A stretch of 64,000 bases of DNA from Clostridium jeddahitimonense (GCA_000753455.2 LM994670.1:1227005-1291004); one strand, 5' to 3'; shown: positions 18,596-27,871, counted from the first letter of the stretch. Notes: generated by a model not told the origin, from the letters alone. Translations and numbers: made by a program.

Positions 18596-19618
18596 ATGGA
18601 AAAAGCTAAATTAAACAAACAGTCATTAGAAAATTTCTTTTTAAATTACGCATTATATATAGTTTTATTTATAATGATTTTATTCTTTATAGTAAAAGAA
18701 CCATCATTTTTATCAGTAAAAAACTTTACTAATATATTAACTCAAGCATCTACTCGTGGAATAATGGCACTTGGAGTAGCTGGACTTATAGTATTACAAG
18801 GAACAGACCTTTCAGCAGGACGTATATTAGGCTTAACTGCTGTTATATCAGCGTCATTATTACAATCAACTACTTATGCATCTAGAATGTATCCAGATTT
18901 AAAAGCATTACCACTAATTATTCCTTTTATTGTAGCTATGGTAGTGGGAGGAATCTTTGGAGCTATAAATGGATTTGGAGTAGCAAAGCTTAAGCTACAT
19001 GCATTTATAATTACATTAGGAACACAACTTATAGCTTATGGTATAACTTGTATTTATGTAGATAGACCACCACTAGGAGCTCAACCAGTTGCTAACTTAG
19101 ATGAAAGATATAGTAACTTTGTAAATGGTTCTTTAAGCATTGGTTCAGTAGATATACCATACTTAATATTCTATTTAGCAATAGCAGCTATTATTATGTG
19201 GTTTATATGGAATAAGACTAAGCTAGGTAAAAATATGTTTGCTATAGGTGGAAATCCAGAGGCAGCTGCAGTTTCTGGTGTTAATATTGTAAAGAATATG
19301 ATGATAATATTCATAATAGCAGGAGCACTTTATGGAGTTGCAGGATTCTTAGAAGCAGCAAGAGCTGGATCAACATCAACAATGACAGGATTTAACTATG
19401 AGCTTGACGCTATATCAGCTTGCGTTGTTGGAGGGGTATCTTTCTCAGGCGGTGTTGGAACAATACCAGGAGTTTTAATCGGTGCAGTTTTATTACAAGT
19501 AATAAACTATGGTTTAAACTTCGTAGGAGTAAATGCTTATTGGCAATATATTATAAGAGGATTAATAATTATTATTGCGGTATCACTTGACGTAAGAAAA
19601 TATTTAGCTAAAAAATAA
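18596..19618 (+). CDS. mglC: Galactose/methyl-galactoside ABC transporter permease
   Basis: The 340-residue permease has about 8-10 membrane segments and the BPD_transp_2 family loop G-N-P-E-A-A-A-V-S-G-V-N that contacts MglA. It starts 16 bp after mglA. The order mglB-mglA-mglC is that of the classic galactose/glucose high-affinity importer. Confidence 0.96.
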   Translation: MEKAKLNKQSLENFFLNYALYIVLFIMILFFIVKEPSFLSVKNFTNILTQASTRGIMALGVAGLIVLQGTDLSAGRILGLTAVISASLLQSTTYASRMYPDLKALPLIIPFIVAMVVGGIFGAINGFGVAKLKLHAFIITLGTQLIAYGITCIYVDRPPLGAQPVANLDERYSNFVNGSLSIGSVDIPYLIFYLAIAAIIMWFIWNKTKLGKNMFAIGGNPEAAAVSGVNIVKNMMIIFIIAGALYGVAGFLEAARAGSTSTMTGFNYELDAISACVVGGVSFSGGVGTIPGVLIGAVLLQVINYGLNFVGVNAYWQYIIRGLIIIIAVSLDVRKYLAKK

Positions 19619-19665
19619 TTTAATATAGAAAGACATATAAAAACTAAAATTAAGGGGGCAAGTTA

Positions 19666-19821
19666 ATGGAGACAGAAGAAATAAAAAATAATGAAGAAAA
19701 GAAAACCGTTAGAGATACTCTATATGGAAGAATAGATGTCTCAGTTAATACAATGGATAAAGTAATAGCTGGACTTATGATAGCTCTTGTTGCTTCAATA
19801 ATTTTAGGAGTTATAATATAA
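19666..19821 (+). CDS. Small single-span membrane protein at the end of the mgl operon
   Basis: This 51-residue reading frame begins at ATG 19666, preceded by AAGGGGG (about 19652-19657). The N-terminal half is highly charged (M-E-T-E-E-I-K-N-N-E-E-K-K) and residues about 33-51 form one hydrophobic helix ending in G-V-I-I. It is 47 bp after mglC and directly before the operon terminator, so it is probably transcribed with mglBAC. It may be a small accessory subunit. I do not recognise a named family. Confidence 0.68.
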   Translation: METEEIKNNEEKKTVRDTLYGRIDVSVNTMDKVIAGLMIALVASIILGVII

Positions 19822-19828
19822 CATTAAA

Positions 19829-19877
19829 GATCCCTAGTGGTATAGAAAATTTCTCTATATCGCTAGGGATTTTTTTG
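19829..19877 (+). terminator. Terminator of the mgl operon
   Basis: Outer stem ATCCCTAG / CTAGGGAT with an inner TATAG / CTATA pairing, followed by seven T at 19871-19876. It separates mgl from the sensory genes downstream. Confidence 0.9.
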
Positions 19878-19975
19878 TGCAAAAAAAACTGTAATGTGAT
19901 ATATTATAATATATGTAATATTATGGTGAAAGTATTTGGACAATTAAATTCATATTTGCAAGGGAGGAGATTCTT

Positions 19976-21580
19976 ATGAGTTTATATACTATTATGGTAG
20001 TTGATGATGAAGAAGAGATAAGACTTGGAATAATAAAGAAAATACAGTGGGAAGAGTATGGATTTAAGGTTATAGGTGATGCAGAAAATGGACAAGAGGC
20101 ATTAGAAAAAGCAGAAAAACTTAGACCTGATATAGTTATGACAGATATTAAGATGCCATTTATGGATGGATTAGAATTAGGAAGAGAATTAACTAAAAAA
20201 ATGCCTGAGAGTAAAATTATTATATTTTCAGGTTCAGATGATTTTGAATATGCTCAAAAAGCTATAAAGATTAATGTTATTGAGTATGTATTAAAACCAA
20301 TAAATTCAAATGAATTAATAGAAATATTAAAAAGATTAAAAGTTAAATTAGATAAAGAATATGATGAAAAAATAAATTTAGAAAGCCTTCATAATCATTA
20401 TTTAGAAAGTTTGCCAATCTTAAGGGAACAGTTTTTAGCTTCTGTAATAGAGGGAAGACAAAATAAAGCAAGTTTCATAAGTGAATGTGATAAATTAGGG
20501 GTAGATTTAAAATGTAAACATTTAGCTGTATCTATAATTGAGGCGGAAAATGAAGAAGATAATTGTTCGAATTTAGAAAATAGAGAAGAGCATATTATTA
20601 ATATTAGTATAAAAAAACTATTAGAAGAAGAAATAAATAAATATTGTAGAACTACATCATTTATTTACTATGGTAAAGTAATTGGTGTTTCACTATTTGA
20701 TAAAAGAGAAGATATTAAATTATTAATTGAAGGATTAACTAATTTTTCAAATATTTATAAAAAAATTCTTGGAATAAAGGTTTCAATAGGGTTAGGGAAT
20801 ATAGTTAATAGTCCGTATGAGTTAAATAGATCTTATATTGGAGCTCAAGATGCAGTAAATTACAAATTCTTATTTGGAACAGGAAAGGTAATTTATATTG
20901 GGGATGTAGAGCCTGATAAATATGTAGAATTAAAATTTACGGAGCAAGATGAACGTAAGCTATTAGATACAATAAAAGTTGCAGAAGAAATTGCAATTGA
21001 AGAATTAATAAGTAAATTATTTAAAAAAACTGAAGAGGTAGTACTGGATTTGGACAAGTATAAAATTTATTTGTTAGAGATAAATATAGCAATGATTAAA
21101 CTTATCCAAAGTTATAATTTAGATATAAGTGATATTTATGGAGAAGGCTTTAATCCTTATAGTATAGTTGAGGATTTTAATTCTTTAGAGGAAGCAAAAA
21201 AATGGGTTACTGATAAAGCTATAAAGATTAACTTAAATATAGGAAAAGAGAGAATGAACTCATCTAAATTATTAGTAGAAAAGGCTAAAGATTATATAAA
21301 TAACAATTTTGCTGATTATGATTTATCTGTAGAGAAGTTGTGTGACTATCTTCATGTAAGTCCAACTTACTTTTCTACTATATTTAAAAGAGAAACTGAA
21401 ATGAATTTTGTAAATTATCTTACTTCAGTACGATTAGAAGAAGCTTTAAGGCTATTAAAGACAACAGATGACAAGACATATATAATTGCTGCAAAAGTAG
21501 GATATCAAGAAGCAAACTATTTTAGTTATGTATTTAAAAGAAAGTATGGAATTGCTCCATCTAGATATAGAAGGAATTAA
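19976..21580 (+). CDS. YesN/AraC-family response regulator
   Basis: The 534-residue regulator has an N-terminal receiver (D10, D11, phospho-acceptor Asp57 in M-T-D-I-K-M-P), a long middle region of unknown fold (about 130-425) and a C-terminal pair of AraC helix-turn-helices (about 430-534, with L-H-V-S-P-T-Y-F-S-T-I-F-K and Y-F-S-Y-V-F-K-R-K-Y-G). The start follows GGGAGGAG. The histidine kinase gene begins 4 bases after its stop. Likely target, by position, is the mglBAC promoter and possibly its own operon. Confidence 0.94.
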   Translation: MSLYTIMVVDDEEEIRLGIIKKIQWEEYGFKVIGDAENGQEALEKAEKLRPDIVMTDIKMPFMDGLELGRELTKKMPESKIIIFSGSDDFEYAQKAIKINVIEYVLKPINSNELIEILKRLKVKLDKEYDEKINLESLHNHYLESLPILREQFLASVIEGRQNKASFISECDKLGVDLKCKHLAVSIIEAENEEDNCSNLENREEHIINISIKKLLEEEINKYCRTTSFIYYGKVIGVSLFDKREDIKLLIEGLTNFSNIYKKILGIKVSIGLGNIVNSPYELNRSYIGAQDAVNYKFLFGTGKVIYIGDVEPDKYVELKFTEQDERKLLDTIKVAEEIAIEELISKLFKKTEEVVLDLDKYKIYLLEINIAMIKLIQSYNLDISDIYGEGFNPYSIVEDFNSLEEAKKWVTDKAIKINLNIGKERMNSSKLLVEKAKDYINNNFADYDLSVEKLCDYLHVSPTYFSTIFKRETEMNFVNYLTSVRLEEALRLLKTTDDKTYIIAAKVGYQEANYFSYVFKRKYGIAPSRYRRN

Positions 21581-21583
21581 AAT

Positions 21584-23389
21584 ATGAAAAGAATTTTAAA
21601 CTTTCTATTAGAAAAAATAAGAGATAGATATGATCATGCTAGTATTAGGTACATTATTTCATTTTCATTTACTGTTATTGCAGTAGTAGGGATGCTAATT
21701 GTCGGAGTATCATTTTATTTGAAGTCTATACACACAACAGAAACTATAGTTTTAGAAAATAATAAGGCGATGATAGAACAAGTAAATTTGAACTTAGATA
21801 GTTATTTACGTAATATGATGAAAGTATCTGATGGAATATATTATAACGTAATAAAAAGAAAAGATTTGGCAACTGAAAATATAGATAAAGAAATGGATCT
21901 CCTATATGAAACTAATAAAAGTTCGCTTGTTAGTATTTGTTTGTTTTCTGAATATGGAGAAGTAATAGCAGCATCACCTATTGCTCAATTAAAAAGTTCT
22001 ATAGATCCAAGAAATAGTGAATGGTTTATTAGCGCAGTAGATAGAAGAGAAAATTTGCATTTTTCCACTCCTCATGTACAGAATTTATTTGTAGATAACA
22101 ACTATAAATATAGGTGGGTAGTTTCATTAAGCAGATCTGTAGAGCTTACTTATGATGGAAAGATAGTTCCAGGAGTTTTACTGGTTGATATGAACTTTAG
22201 TGGGATTGAACAAATATGTAAAAATATAGATATGGGTAAGTCAGGATATGTTTATCTCATAGATGGAAATGGTGAGATAATATATCATCCTAGGCAACAA
22301 CTAATTTATTCAAATTTAATTCAAGAAAATACAAAGGAAAGTGCTACTTATGAAGATGGAAATCATATTGAAGAGTTCTTAGGTGAAAAAAGAATAATAA
22401 CTGTAAAAACAGTAGGATATACAGGATGGAAAATAGTTGGGGTAAAACCAATGAATGAACTTTCAAAAAATTATATTCAAGTTGGCATATTCGCTATTTT
22501 TATATTGATTGCAGTAATTTTTATTCTTGTAGCAGTTAATATCTTTGTATCAACTAGAATTACAAGTCCTATAAGGTCTTTAGAGAAGTCAGTAAATGAC
22601 TTAGAAAATGGTATAATGGATGTAGATATTTCTATAAAAGGGTCTCCAGAAATAAAGCATTTAGGCAAAGCTATAAAATCAATGGTTAAAAATATGAGAA
22701 AGCTTATGGACGATATAGTCGTTGAGCAAGAAGCTAAAAGAAAAAGCGAATTAAACGCCTTACAAGCGCAAATTAACCCACATTTTTTATATAATACTTT
22801 GGATTCAATTATATGGATGATAGAAAATGAGAAATACGATGGCGCTGTAGTTATGGTTACTGCACTAGCAAGGCTTTTTAGAATAAGTTTAAGCAAGGGA
22901 AAAAATATAATATCTTTAAGAGATGAGTTAGAGCATGCTAAAAACTACCTAACTATACAAAATATAAGGTATAAGAATAGATTTGATTATTATATTGAAG
23001 CAGATGAATCTATATTAGATTTAGCATGTATAAAGCTAGTAATTCAGCCGCTGATTGAAAATGCTATATATCATGGTATGGAATTCATGTATGGAGATGG
23101 AGAAATAGTAGTAAAAGCATACACAAAAAATGAAACCCTATACATAGATATAATCGATAATGGATTAGGAATGACGGAGGAGGCTGTAAATAAACTGCTT
23201 ACTAATGAGAGCAACTCGAAAAAAGGTTCTGGTATAGGATTGAGAAATGTTAACGAAAGAATAAAGCTTTATTTTGGAATTGATTATGGATTAGATATAT
23301 ATAGTGAGCCTGATGAAGGAACAACTATTAGAATTCGTATGCCTAAAATAACTTATAGTGAATATTTATTGAAGGAGGAAAATAGATGA
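21584..23389 (+). CDS. YesM/LytS-type sensor histidine kinase
   Basis: The 601-residue kinase has membrane segments at about 24-47 and 300-322 flanking an extracellular Cache-like sensor domain, then HAMP and a HisK_5 domain with Q-I-N-P-H-F-L-Y-N-T-L (His400). The HATPase has Q-P-L-I-E-N-A, D-N-G-L-G-M and G-I-G-L-R-N-V. It overlaps the next gene, a binding protein, by 4 bases (ATGA), so the kinase and that protein are translationally coupled. The ligand may reach it through one of the two binding proteins in the operon. Confidence 0.94.
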   Translation: MKRILNFLLEKIRDRYDHASIRYIISFSFTVIAVVGMLIVGVSFYLKSIHTTETIVLENNKAMIEQVNLNLDSYLRNMMKVSDGIYYNVIKRKDLATENIDKEMDLLYETNKSSLVSICLFSEYGEVIAASPIAQLKSSIDPRNSEWFISAVDRRENLHFSTPHVQNLFVDNNYKYRWVVSLSRSVELTYDGKIVPGVLLVDMNFSGIEQICKNIDMGKSGYVYLIDGNGEIIYHPRQQLIYSNLIQENTKESATYEDGNHIEEFLGEKRIITVKTVGYTGWKIVGVKPMNELSKNYIQVGIFAIFILIAVIFILVAVNIFVSTRITSPIRSLEKSVNDLENGIMDVDISIKGSPEIKHLGKAIKSMVKNMRKLMDDIVVEQEAKRKSELNALQAQINPHFLYNTLDSIIWMIENEKYDGAVVMVTALARLFRISLSKGKNIISLRDELEHAKNYLTIQNIRYKNRFDYYIEADESILDLACIKLVIQPLIENAIYHGMEFMYGDGEIVVKAYTKNETLYIDIIDNGLGMTEEAVNKLLTNESNSKKGSGIGLRNVNERIKLYFGIDYGLDIYSEPDEGTTIRIRMPKITYSEYLLKEENR

Positions 23390-24363
23390 GAGTAAGAAAA
23401 AAACAGTACTTAATACTTGCAATATTGATTTCAAGTCTATTTTTCTTAATTATATTAAGTAAGAATTTTATCTATGAAGAGGATAATAAGGTGTATAGAA
23501 TTTCAGTTATTATACGAGGAAAAAATAGTGAGAGTTGGATGATAACAAAAGAGGGGATTGACCAAGCCGCACTTGATATGAATGTAGATATAAGCTTTAT
23601 TACTTTATCAGAGGAAAATAATCTAGAAGAACAAGAAAAATTAATAAAAAGGGAGATAGATGATGGTGTTGATGCTCTTATAATTGCGCCTGTTGATTCA
23701 GAAAAGATGTCGAATGCTATAAAAAGTGCTAAAGAAAAGGTACCAGTTGTTTTAATAGACTCAACAATTCAAGGAATGAAGCAAATTCCTTATGTTTCTT
23801 GTGATAATTATTTATTAGGAAAAAGCTTGGCAGATGAGGTAATACGATCAGGCAATTATAGGAAAAATATTGCTATTATTAATAGCGATACAAGCTATAG
23901 TAGTATAGGAGATAGGTATAGAGGGTTTGAGGAAGTAATTAAAGAAAGCAAAAATAAGTATGAACTATGGGATATAAGCGGTGATACTATAAATGGCACT
24001 GAATATATACAAAAAATGGTTAAAGAGAAAGATATAGATATACTAGTCGCTCTAGAACCATCTACCCTGGAAGTATTAGCTCAAGCTAAAAAGGAATTAA
24101 TCTTAGGATATGAAGAGGCTAATAATATAGAAATATATGGGGTAGGTAGTACTAGTAAGATAATAGCTTTGCTGGAGGAACATGTAATAAACTCTATTAT
24201 AGTACAGAATGAATTTAATGTAGGCTATTTATGTGTACAGGCAGCTGTAGATCTTATAAAAGGTGAAAAAATAAATAATAAAAATATTGATTTTTCAGTT
24301 ATATCAAATATAAATATGTATTCGGATGAAAATCAAAGATTGTTATTTCCGTTTGTTAGATAG
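23386..24363 (+). CDS. Membrane-anchored sugar-binding protein coupled to the histidine kinase
   Basis: This 325-residue periplasmic-binding-protein fold (Peripla_BP_4, LacI/ribose-binding type) has I-S-V-I-I-R-G-K-N-S-E-S-W near its start and A-L-I-I-A-P-V-D-S later. The N-terminal hydrophobic helix (about 7-26) lacks a lipobox cysteine, so the protein is probably held by an uncleaved signal anchor. Its start overlaps the kinase stop. In the XylFII-LytS system of Clostridium beijerinckii a membrane-anchored binding protein complexes with the kinase and carries the sugar signal, and the layout here is the same. The ligand is not readable; the MglB-type calcium loop is absent. Confidence 0.88.
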   Translation: MRVRKKQYLILAILISSLFFLIILSKNFIYEEDNKVYRISVIIRGKNSESWMITKEGIDQAALDMNVDISFITLSEENNLEEQEKLIKREIDDGVDALIIAPVDSEKMSNAIKSAKEKVPVVLIDSTIQGMKQIPYVSCDNYLLGKSLADEVIRSGNYRKNIAIINSDTSYSSIGDRYRGFEEVIKESKNKYELWDISGDTINGTEYIQKMVKEKDIDILVALEPSTLEVLAQAKKELILGYEEANNIEIYGVGSTSKIIALLEEHVINSIIVQNEFNVGYLCVQAAVDLIKGEKINNKNIDFSVISNINMYSDENQRLLFPFVR

Positions 24364-24396
24364 TATTATTATATACAATTATGAGGGGGAATTAAT

Positions 24397-25431
24397 ATGG
24401 GGAAAATGAGGGTATCGTCTACGTTTGTAGCTATTATATTTATGGTTAATTACTTGGTTGGTTGTACAAATAATAATGAAGTTTATAACAACGTAGAGGA
24501 AATTAAAATTGGGGTAACAGTATATAAAGAAGATGATAAGTTTATATCAACAATAACCAATAATATATTAGAGTTAGCTAAAAAGAAAGAGAAAGAGGAA
24601 AATGTAAAAATAACAATAGATATATTAGATGCGAAAGAGAATTTGGCAAATCAATGTAATCAAGTTGATAAATTTATTTTAAATAATTATGATGTTATTT
24701 GCGTAAATATTGTTGATAGAACTTCTGCTGCAACTATAATAGATAAAGCAAAGAGTAGTAATACACCAATTATATTTTTTAATAGGGAACCAGTTGAAGA
24801 AGATATGAGAAGATGGAAGGATGTATATTATGTTGGTGCTGAAGCGGAAAAATCAGGAGAGCTTCAAGGTAGCTTAATAATTGATAAGTATACAAGTGAT
24901 AAATCAGAGATAGATAAAAATGGTGATGGAAAAATACAATATGTAATGTTAGAAGGAGAACATGGACATCAAGACACAGCCATTAGAACCGAATATAGTA
25001 TTAAAACAATTGTTCAAAATGGAATTGAGGTGGAAAAGCTTGCAGATGATACAGCAAATTGGGAATTTGCTCAAGCAAAGTCTAAAATGACAGGCTGGAT
25101 AAAAGAATTTGGAAGTGAAATAGAGGTTGTTTTTAGTAATAATGATGATATGGCATTAGGAGCAATTGAGGCGTTGAAAGAGGCTGAAATTAATAATGTA
25201 ATTGTAGTGGGAGTAGATGGTGTTACAGAGGCTTTAGAAGCAGTGAAAAATGATGAAATGTTAGGGACTGTAATTAGTAATTCTATAGCACAGGCAGAAG
25301 GGATTTTTAATATTGCATATTCAAAAGCCACAAATGGAGACTTGAGTGATGTAGAAGGACTTGAAGGTAAATATATAAAAACTAAGCATATTAAGATAGA
25401 TAAGAATAATGTAGATGTATACTTAAAGTAA
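24397..25431 (+). CDS. Second MglB-like galactose/glucose-binding lipoprotein
   Basis: The 344-residue lipoprotein (lipobox L-V-G-C, Cys23) is close to the MglB at 15929 throughout, for example I-G-V-T-V-Y-K-E-D-D-K-F-I-S-T and F-F-N-R-E-P. It keeps the calcium loop as D-K-N-G-D-G-K-I-Q at residues 173-181 and also N-N-D-D-M-A-L-G. It lies 33 bp after the kinase-linked binding protein with a GAGGGGG ribosome binding site and has no transporter genes of its own. It could supply MglAC or present galactose to the sensor. It appears to be a diverged duplicate of mglB. Confidence 0.9.
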   Translation: MGKMRVSSTFVAIIFMVNYLVGCTNNNEVYNNVEEIKIGVTVYKEDDKFISTITNNILELAKKKEKEENVKITIDILDAKENLANQCNQVDKFILNNYDVICVNIVDRTSAATIIDKAKSSNTPIIFFNREPVEEDMRRWKDVYYVGAEAEKSGELQGSLIIDKYTSDKSEIDKNGDGKIQYVMLEGEHGHQDTAIRTEYSIKTIVQNGIEVEKLADDTANWEFAQAKSKMTGWIKEFGSEIEVVFSNNDDMALGAIEALKEAEINNVIVVGVDGVTEALEAVKNDEMLGTVISNSIAQAEGIFNIAYSKATNGDLSDVEGLEGKYIKTKHIKIDKNNVDVYLK

Positions 25432-25454
25432 AAAAATGATAACTTAAGAATTTT

Positions 25455-25489
25455 AATAATTATACTATATGTAATATGGTATAATTATT
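25455..25489 (+). terminator. Long AT-rich hairpin after the sensory operon
   Basis: AATAATTATAC (25455-25465) pairs perfectly with GTATAATTATT (25479-25489), and the stem extends inward through ATAT/ATAT. A T-rich stretch follows. It may end the sensory operon, though the GGTATAAT inside could also serve as a -10 box for galM. Confidence 0.55.
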
Positions 25490-25514
25490 TTTATAATGGT
25501 TTAGGAGGTATAAT

Positions 25515-26558
25515 ATGGAGATTTTTGAAAAGGTTTTAGGAATTTCAAATAATAAAGAGGTTATTTGCTATAGTATATCAAATTCTAAAGGTATAGAGGT
25601 TAAAATACTGAATTATGGTGGGATAATAACTGATATACTAACTCCAGATAGGAATAATAAAAGAGAGAATATAGTACTTAAGTATAAGAATTGGGAAAGC
25701 TATATTGACAATACATCATATTTAGGTGCCTTAATAGGGAGAACTGGAGGCAGAATTTGCAATGGAGAAGTTTATTTAGGCGACAAAAAGTTAGTTTTAA
25801 GCAAAAATTACAATCCAAATCAAGGACATGGAGGCAGTGAAGGATTTAATAAAAAGTTTTATGAGGTTAAATGTGAAATATTACAAAATGAAGCCTATGT
25901 TGAATTAAGTAGAACAAGTCCTGATATGGAAGAAAATTACCCGGGGAATCTTGAAGTTAAAGTAAAATATATTTTAACAGAAGATAATGAGTTAAAGATA
26001 AATTATTATGGAAAAAGTGATAAAGACACATTAGTAAATATGACAAACCATAGTTATTTCAATTTAAGTGGTAATGGAAAAGAAGATATACTAAATCATG
26101 ATTTATATATAAAGAGTAAAAGTATAGTTGAACTAAATGAAAATCAAGCCCCAACTGGATTGCTTATGTTTATAGAAGGAACGGAGTATGACTTTACAAC
26201 TAGTAAGAAGATAGGAAAAGATATAAATGGAAATCATCCTCAATTAATAAATGGTAAAGGATATGATATTCCTTGGTATCTTGAAGAAGGAGATGGAGCA
26301 GACCTTGAGCTTTATGATGAAGCTACAGGAAGGGTTTTGGAAGTTTATACAGATAGAAAATCTATAGTTATATATACTCACAATTATCCAGATGATGAAG
26401 TTTTAGAAAATAATAAGTCAGGGCAATGGAGATATGGAGTTGCTATAGAACCTCAAAATCCACCAATTGGAGTTGACTCTTGTTTTGTGGAAGATTCAAT
26501 TTTAAAAGAAGGAGAAGAATATGTAAGTCAAACGGTATACAAATTTGAAGTTAGATAG
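25515..26558 (+). CDS. galM: Aldose 1-epimerase (galactose mutarotase)
   Basis: The 347-residue protein converts beta- to alpha-galactose (or glucose) so that galactokinase can use it. Family marks are G-G-I-I-T-D-I, I-G-R-T-G-G-R-I, the catalytic histidines in G-H-G-G and M-T-N-H-S-Y-F-N-L-S-G, and the general-base Glu in the G-V-A-I-E-P-Q segment near the C terminus. It has a clear TTAGGAGG ribosome binding site. Its position after the galactose-type sensing genes supports galactose as the sugar handled by this region. Confidence 0.95.
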   Translation: MEIFEKVLGISNNKEVICYSISNSKGIEVKILNYGGIITDILTPDRNNKRENIVLKYKNWESYIDNTSYLGALIGRTGGRICNGEVYLGDKKLVLSKNYNPNQGHGGSEGFNKKFYEVKCEILQNEAYVELSRTSPDMEENYPGNLEVKVKYILTEDNELKINYYGKSDKDTLVNMTNHSYFNLSGNGKEDILNHDLYIKSKSIVELNENQAPTGLLMFIEGTEYDFTTSKKIGKDINGNHPQLINGKGYDIPWYLEEGDGADLELYDEATGRVLEVYTDRKSIVIYTHNYPDDEVLENNKSGQWRYGVAIEPQNPPIGVDSCFVEDSILKEGEEYVSQTVYKFEVR

Positions 26559-26637
26559 AATGGTTATAGGAACAAATTATGTTATTTGGATAATATTACA
26601 AAAATTATGTTTAATATTTGTAAATAGTGTATATAGA

Positions 26638-26651
26638 TGAAAACAGTTTCA
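26638..26651 (+). promoter_or_regulatory. cre-like palindrome upstream of the MsmX-type ATPase gene
   Basis: TGAAAACAGTTTCA has five-base perfect arms and matches the CcpA consensus TGWAANCGNTNWCA except for A in place of the central G. That is the same departure as in the site before mglB. Confidence 0.45.
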
Positions 26652-26699
26652 AGGTGTACAATTTAAGTATATTGAGAAACAATAGTGGAGGGGTTAAAA

Positions 26700-27809
26700 A
26701 TGGCAAATTTATCATTAAAACATATTTATAAAGTTTATCAAGGAGATGTAACTGCGGTTAAAGACTTTAATCTTGAAATTGAAGATAAAGAATTTATAGT
26801 TTTCGTTGGACCATCAGGATGTGGTAAGTCAACAACATTAAGAATGATTGCAGGATTAGAAGATATTTCACAAGGTGAATTATATATCGGAGATAAATTA
26901 GTAAATGATGTAGAACCAAAGGAAAGAGATATAGCAATGGTATTCCAAAACTATGCGTTATATCCACACATGTCAGTTTACGACAATATGGCATTTGCTT
27001 TAAAGCTAAGAAAGGTTCCAAAGGCTGAAATAGAAGAAAAGGTTCATGAAGCCGCAAGAATACTTGATATTGAACATCTTCTAAAGAGAAAGCCAAAGGC
27101 TTTATCAGGAGGGCAAAGACAAAGAGTTGCATTAGGAAGAGCTATTGTAAGAAATCCAAAGGTATTCTTAATGGACGAGCCTCTATCAAACCTTGATGCT
27201 AAGCTAAGAGTTCAAATGAGAACAGAAATAATTAAATTATATAGAAAATTAGAAACTACTTTTATATATGTAACGCATGACCAAGTAGAAGCTATGACTA
27301 TGGGTACAAGAATAGTTGTTATGAAAGATGGGGTTATACAACAAGTTGATACTCCACAAAATATATACAATAACCCAGCAAATCTTTTCGTAGCAGGATT
27401 TATAGGAAGTCCTCAAATGAACTTCTTAAATGGAACTATCGAAAATGATGGAGATGGATTAGTAGCTGTATTTAATGGAAATAGAATAGAAATTCCTGCT
27501 GAAAAAGCTAAAGTATTGAAAGCAGATGGATATGTTGGTAAGGAAGTTATTTTCGGAATAAGACCAGAACACATAAGTGATAAAGATGAGTTAATTCAAG
27601 CTAATCCTCATAGTGTAATAAATGGTAATGTAGAGGTTATTGAGCTTATGGGAGCTGAAAGCTATATTTATACAAAATGTGGTGACTCTAATATGAACGT
27701 AAGAGTTGAAGGAACAACATCTTTAAAAATTGGACAAGAAGCTAAATTATTCTTAGATTCTAACCAGTTACATGTATTTAATAAAGAAACAGAATTAAAA
27801 GTAGTTTAA
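26700..27809 (+). CDS. MsmX/UgpC-type multi-sugar ABC transporter ATPase
   Basis: The 369-residue carbohydrate-uptake-family-1 ATPase has Walker A G-P-S-G-C-G-K-S, signature L-S-G-G-Q-R-Q-R, Walker B F-L-M-D-E-P-L-S-N-L-D and the H-loop T-H-D, plus a C-terminal TOBE-type regulatory region with I-R-P-E-H. I chose ATG 26700 because GGAGGGG at 26687-26693 lies just before it, whereas the upstream GTG at 26685 overlaps that site. No binding protein or permease is adjacent. Lone copies such as MsmX energise several oligosaccharide transporters encoded elsewhere. Confidence 0.94.
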   Translation: MANLSLKHIYKVYQGDVTAVKDFNLEIEDKEFIVFVGPSGCGKSTTLRMIAGLEDISQGELYIGDKLVNDVEPKERDIAMVFQNYALYPHMSVYDNMAFALKLRKVPKAEIEEKVHEAARILDIEHLLKRKPKALSGGQRQRVALGRAIVRNPKVFLMDEPLSNLDAKLRVQMRTEIIKLYRKLETTFIYVTHDQVEAMTMGTRIVVMKDGVIQQVDTPQNIYNNPANLFVAGFIGSPQMNFLNGTIENDGDGLVAVFNGNRIEIPAEKAKVLKADGYVGKEVIFGIRPEHISDKDELIQANPHSVINGNVEVIELMGAESYIYTKCGDSNMNVRVEGTTSLKIGQEAKLFLDSNQLHVFNKETELKVV

Positions 27810-27814
27810 TTAAC

Positions 27815-27871
27815 TGACAATCAAAATTTCACCCACGGGGCGCACATGTAATTTTGTTATTGGAAGTTACT
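27815..27871 (+). repeat. Leader-like element, copy A
   Basis: TGACAATCAAAATTT (27815-27829) and AATTTTGTTATTGGAAGTTACT (split as 27850-27859 and 27860-27871) can pair through CAAT..AAAATT / AATTTT..ATTG around a GC-rich loop. A related sequence lies at 30133-30171 before malQ. Function unknown. Confidence 0.4.

Noticed and set aside
22477..22896. 139-codon minus-strand frame within the YesM-type kinase gene
   Set aside because: It is fully inside a convincing coding region on the other strand, and no domain or ribosome binding site was seen.
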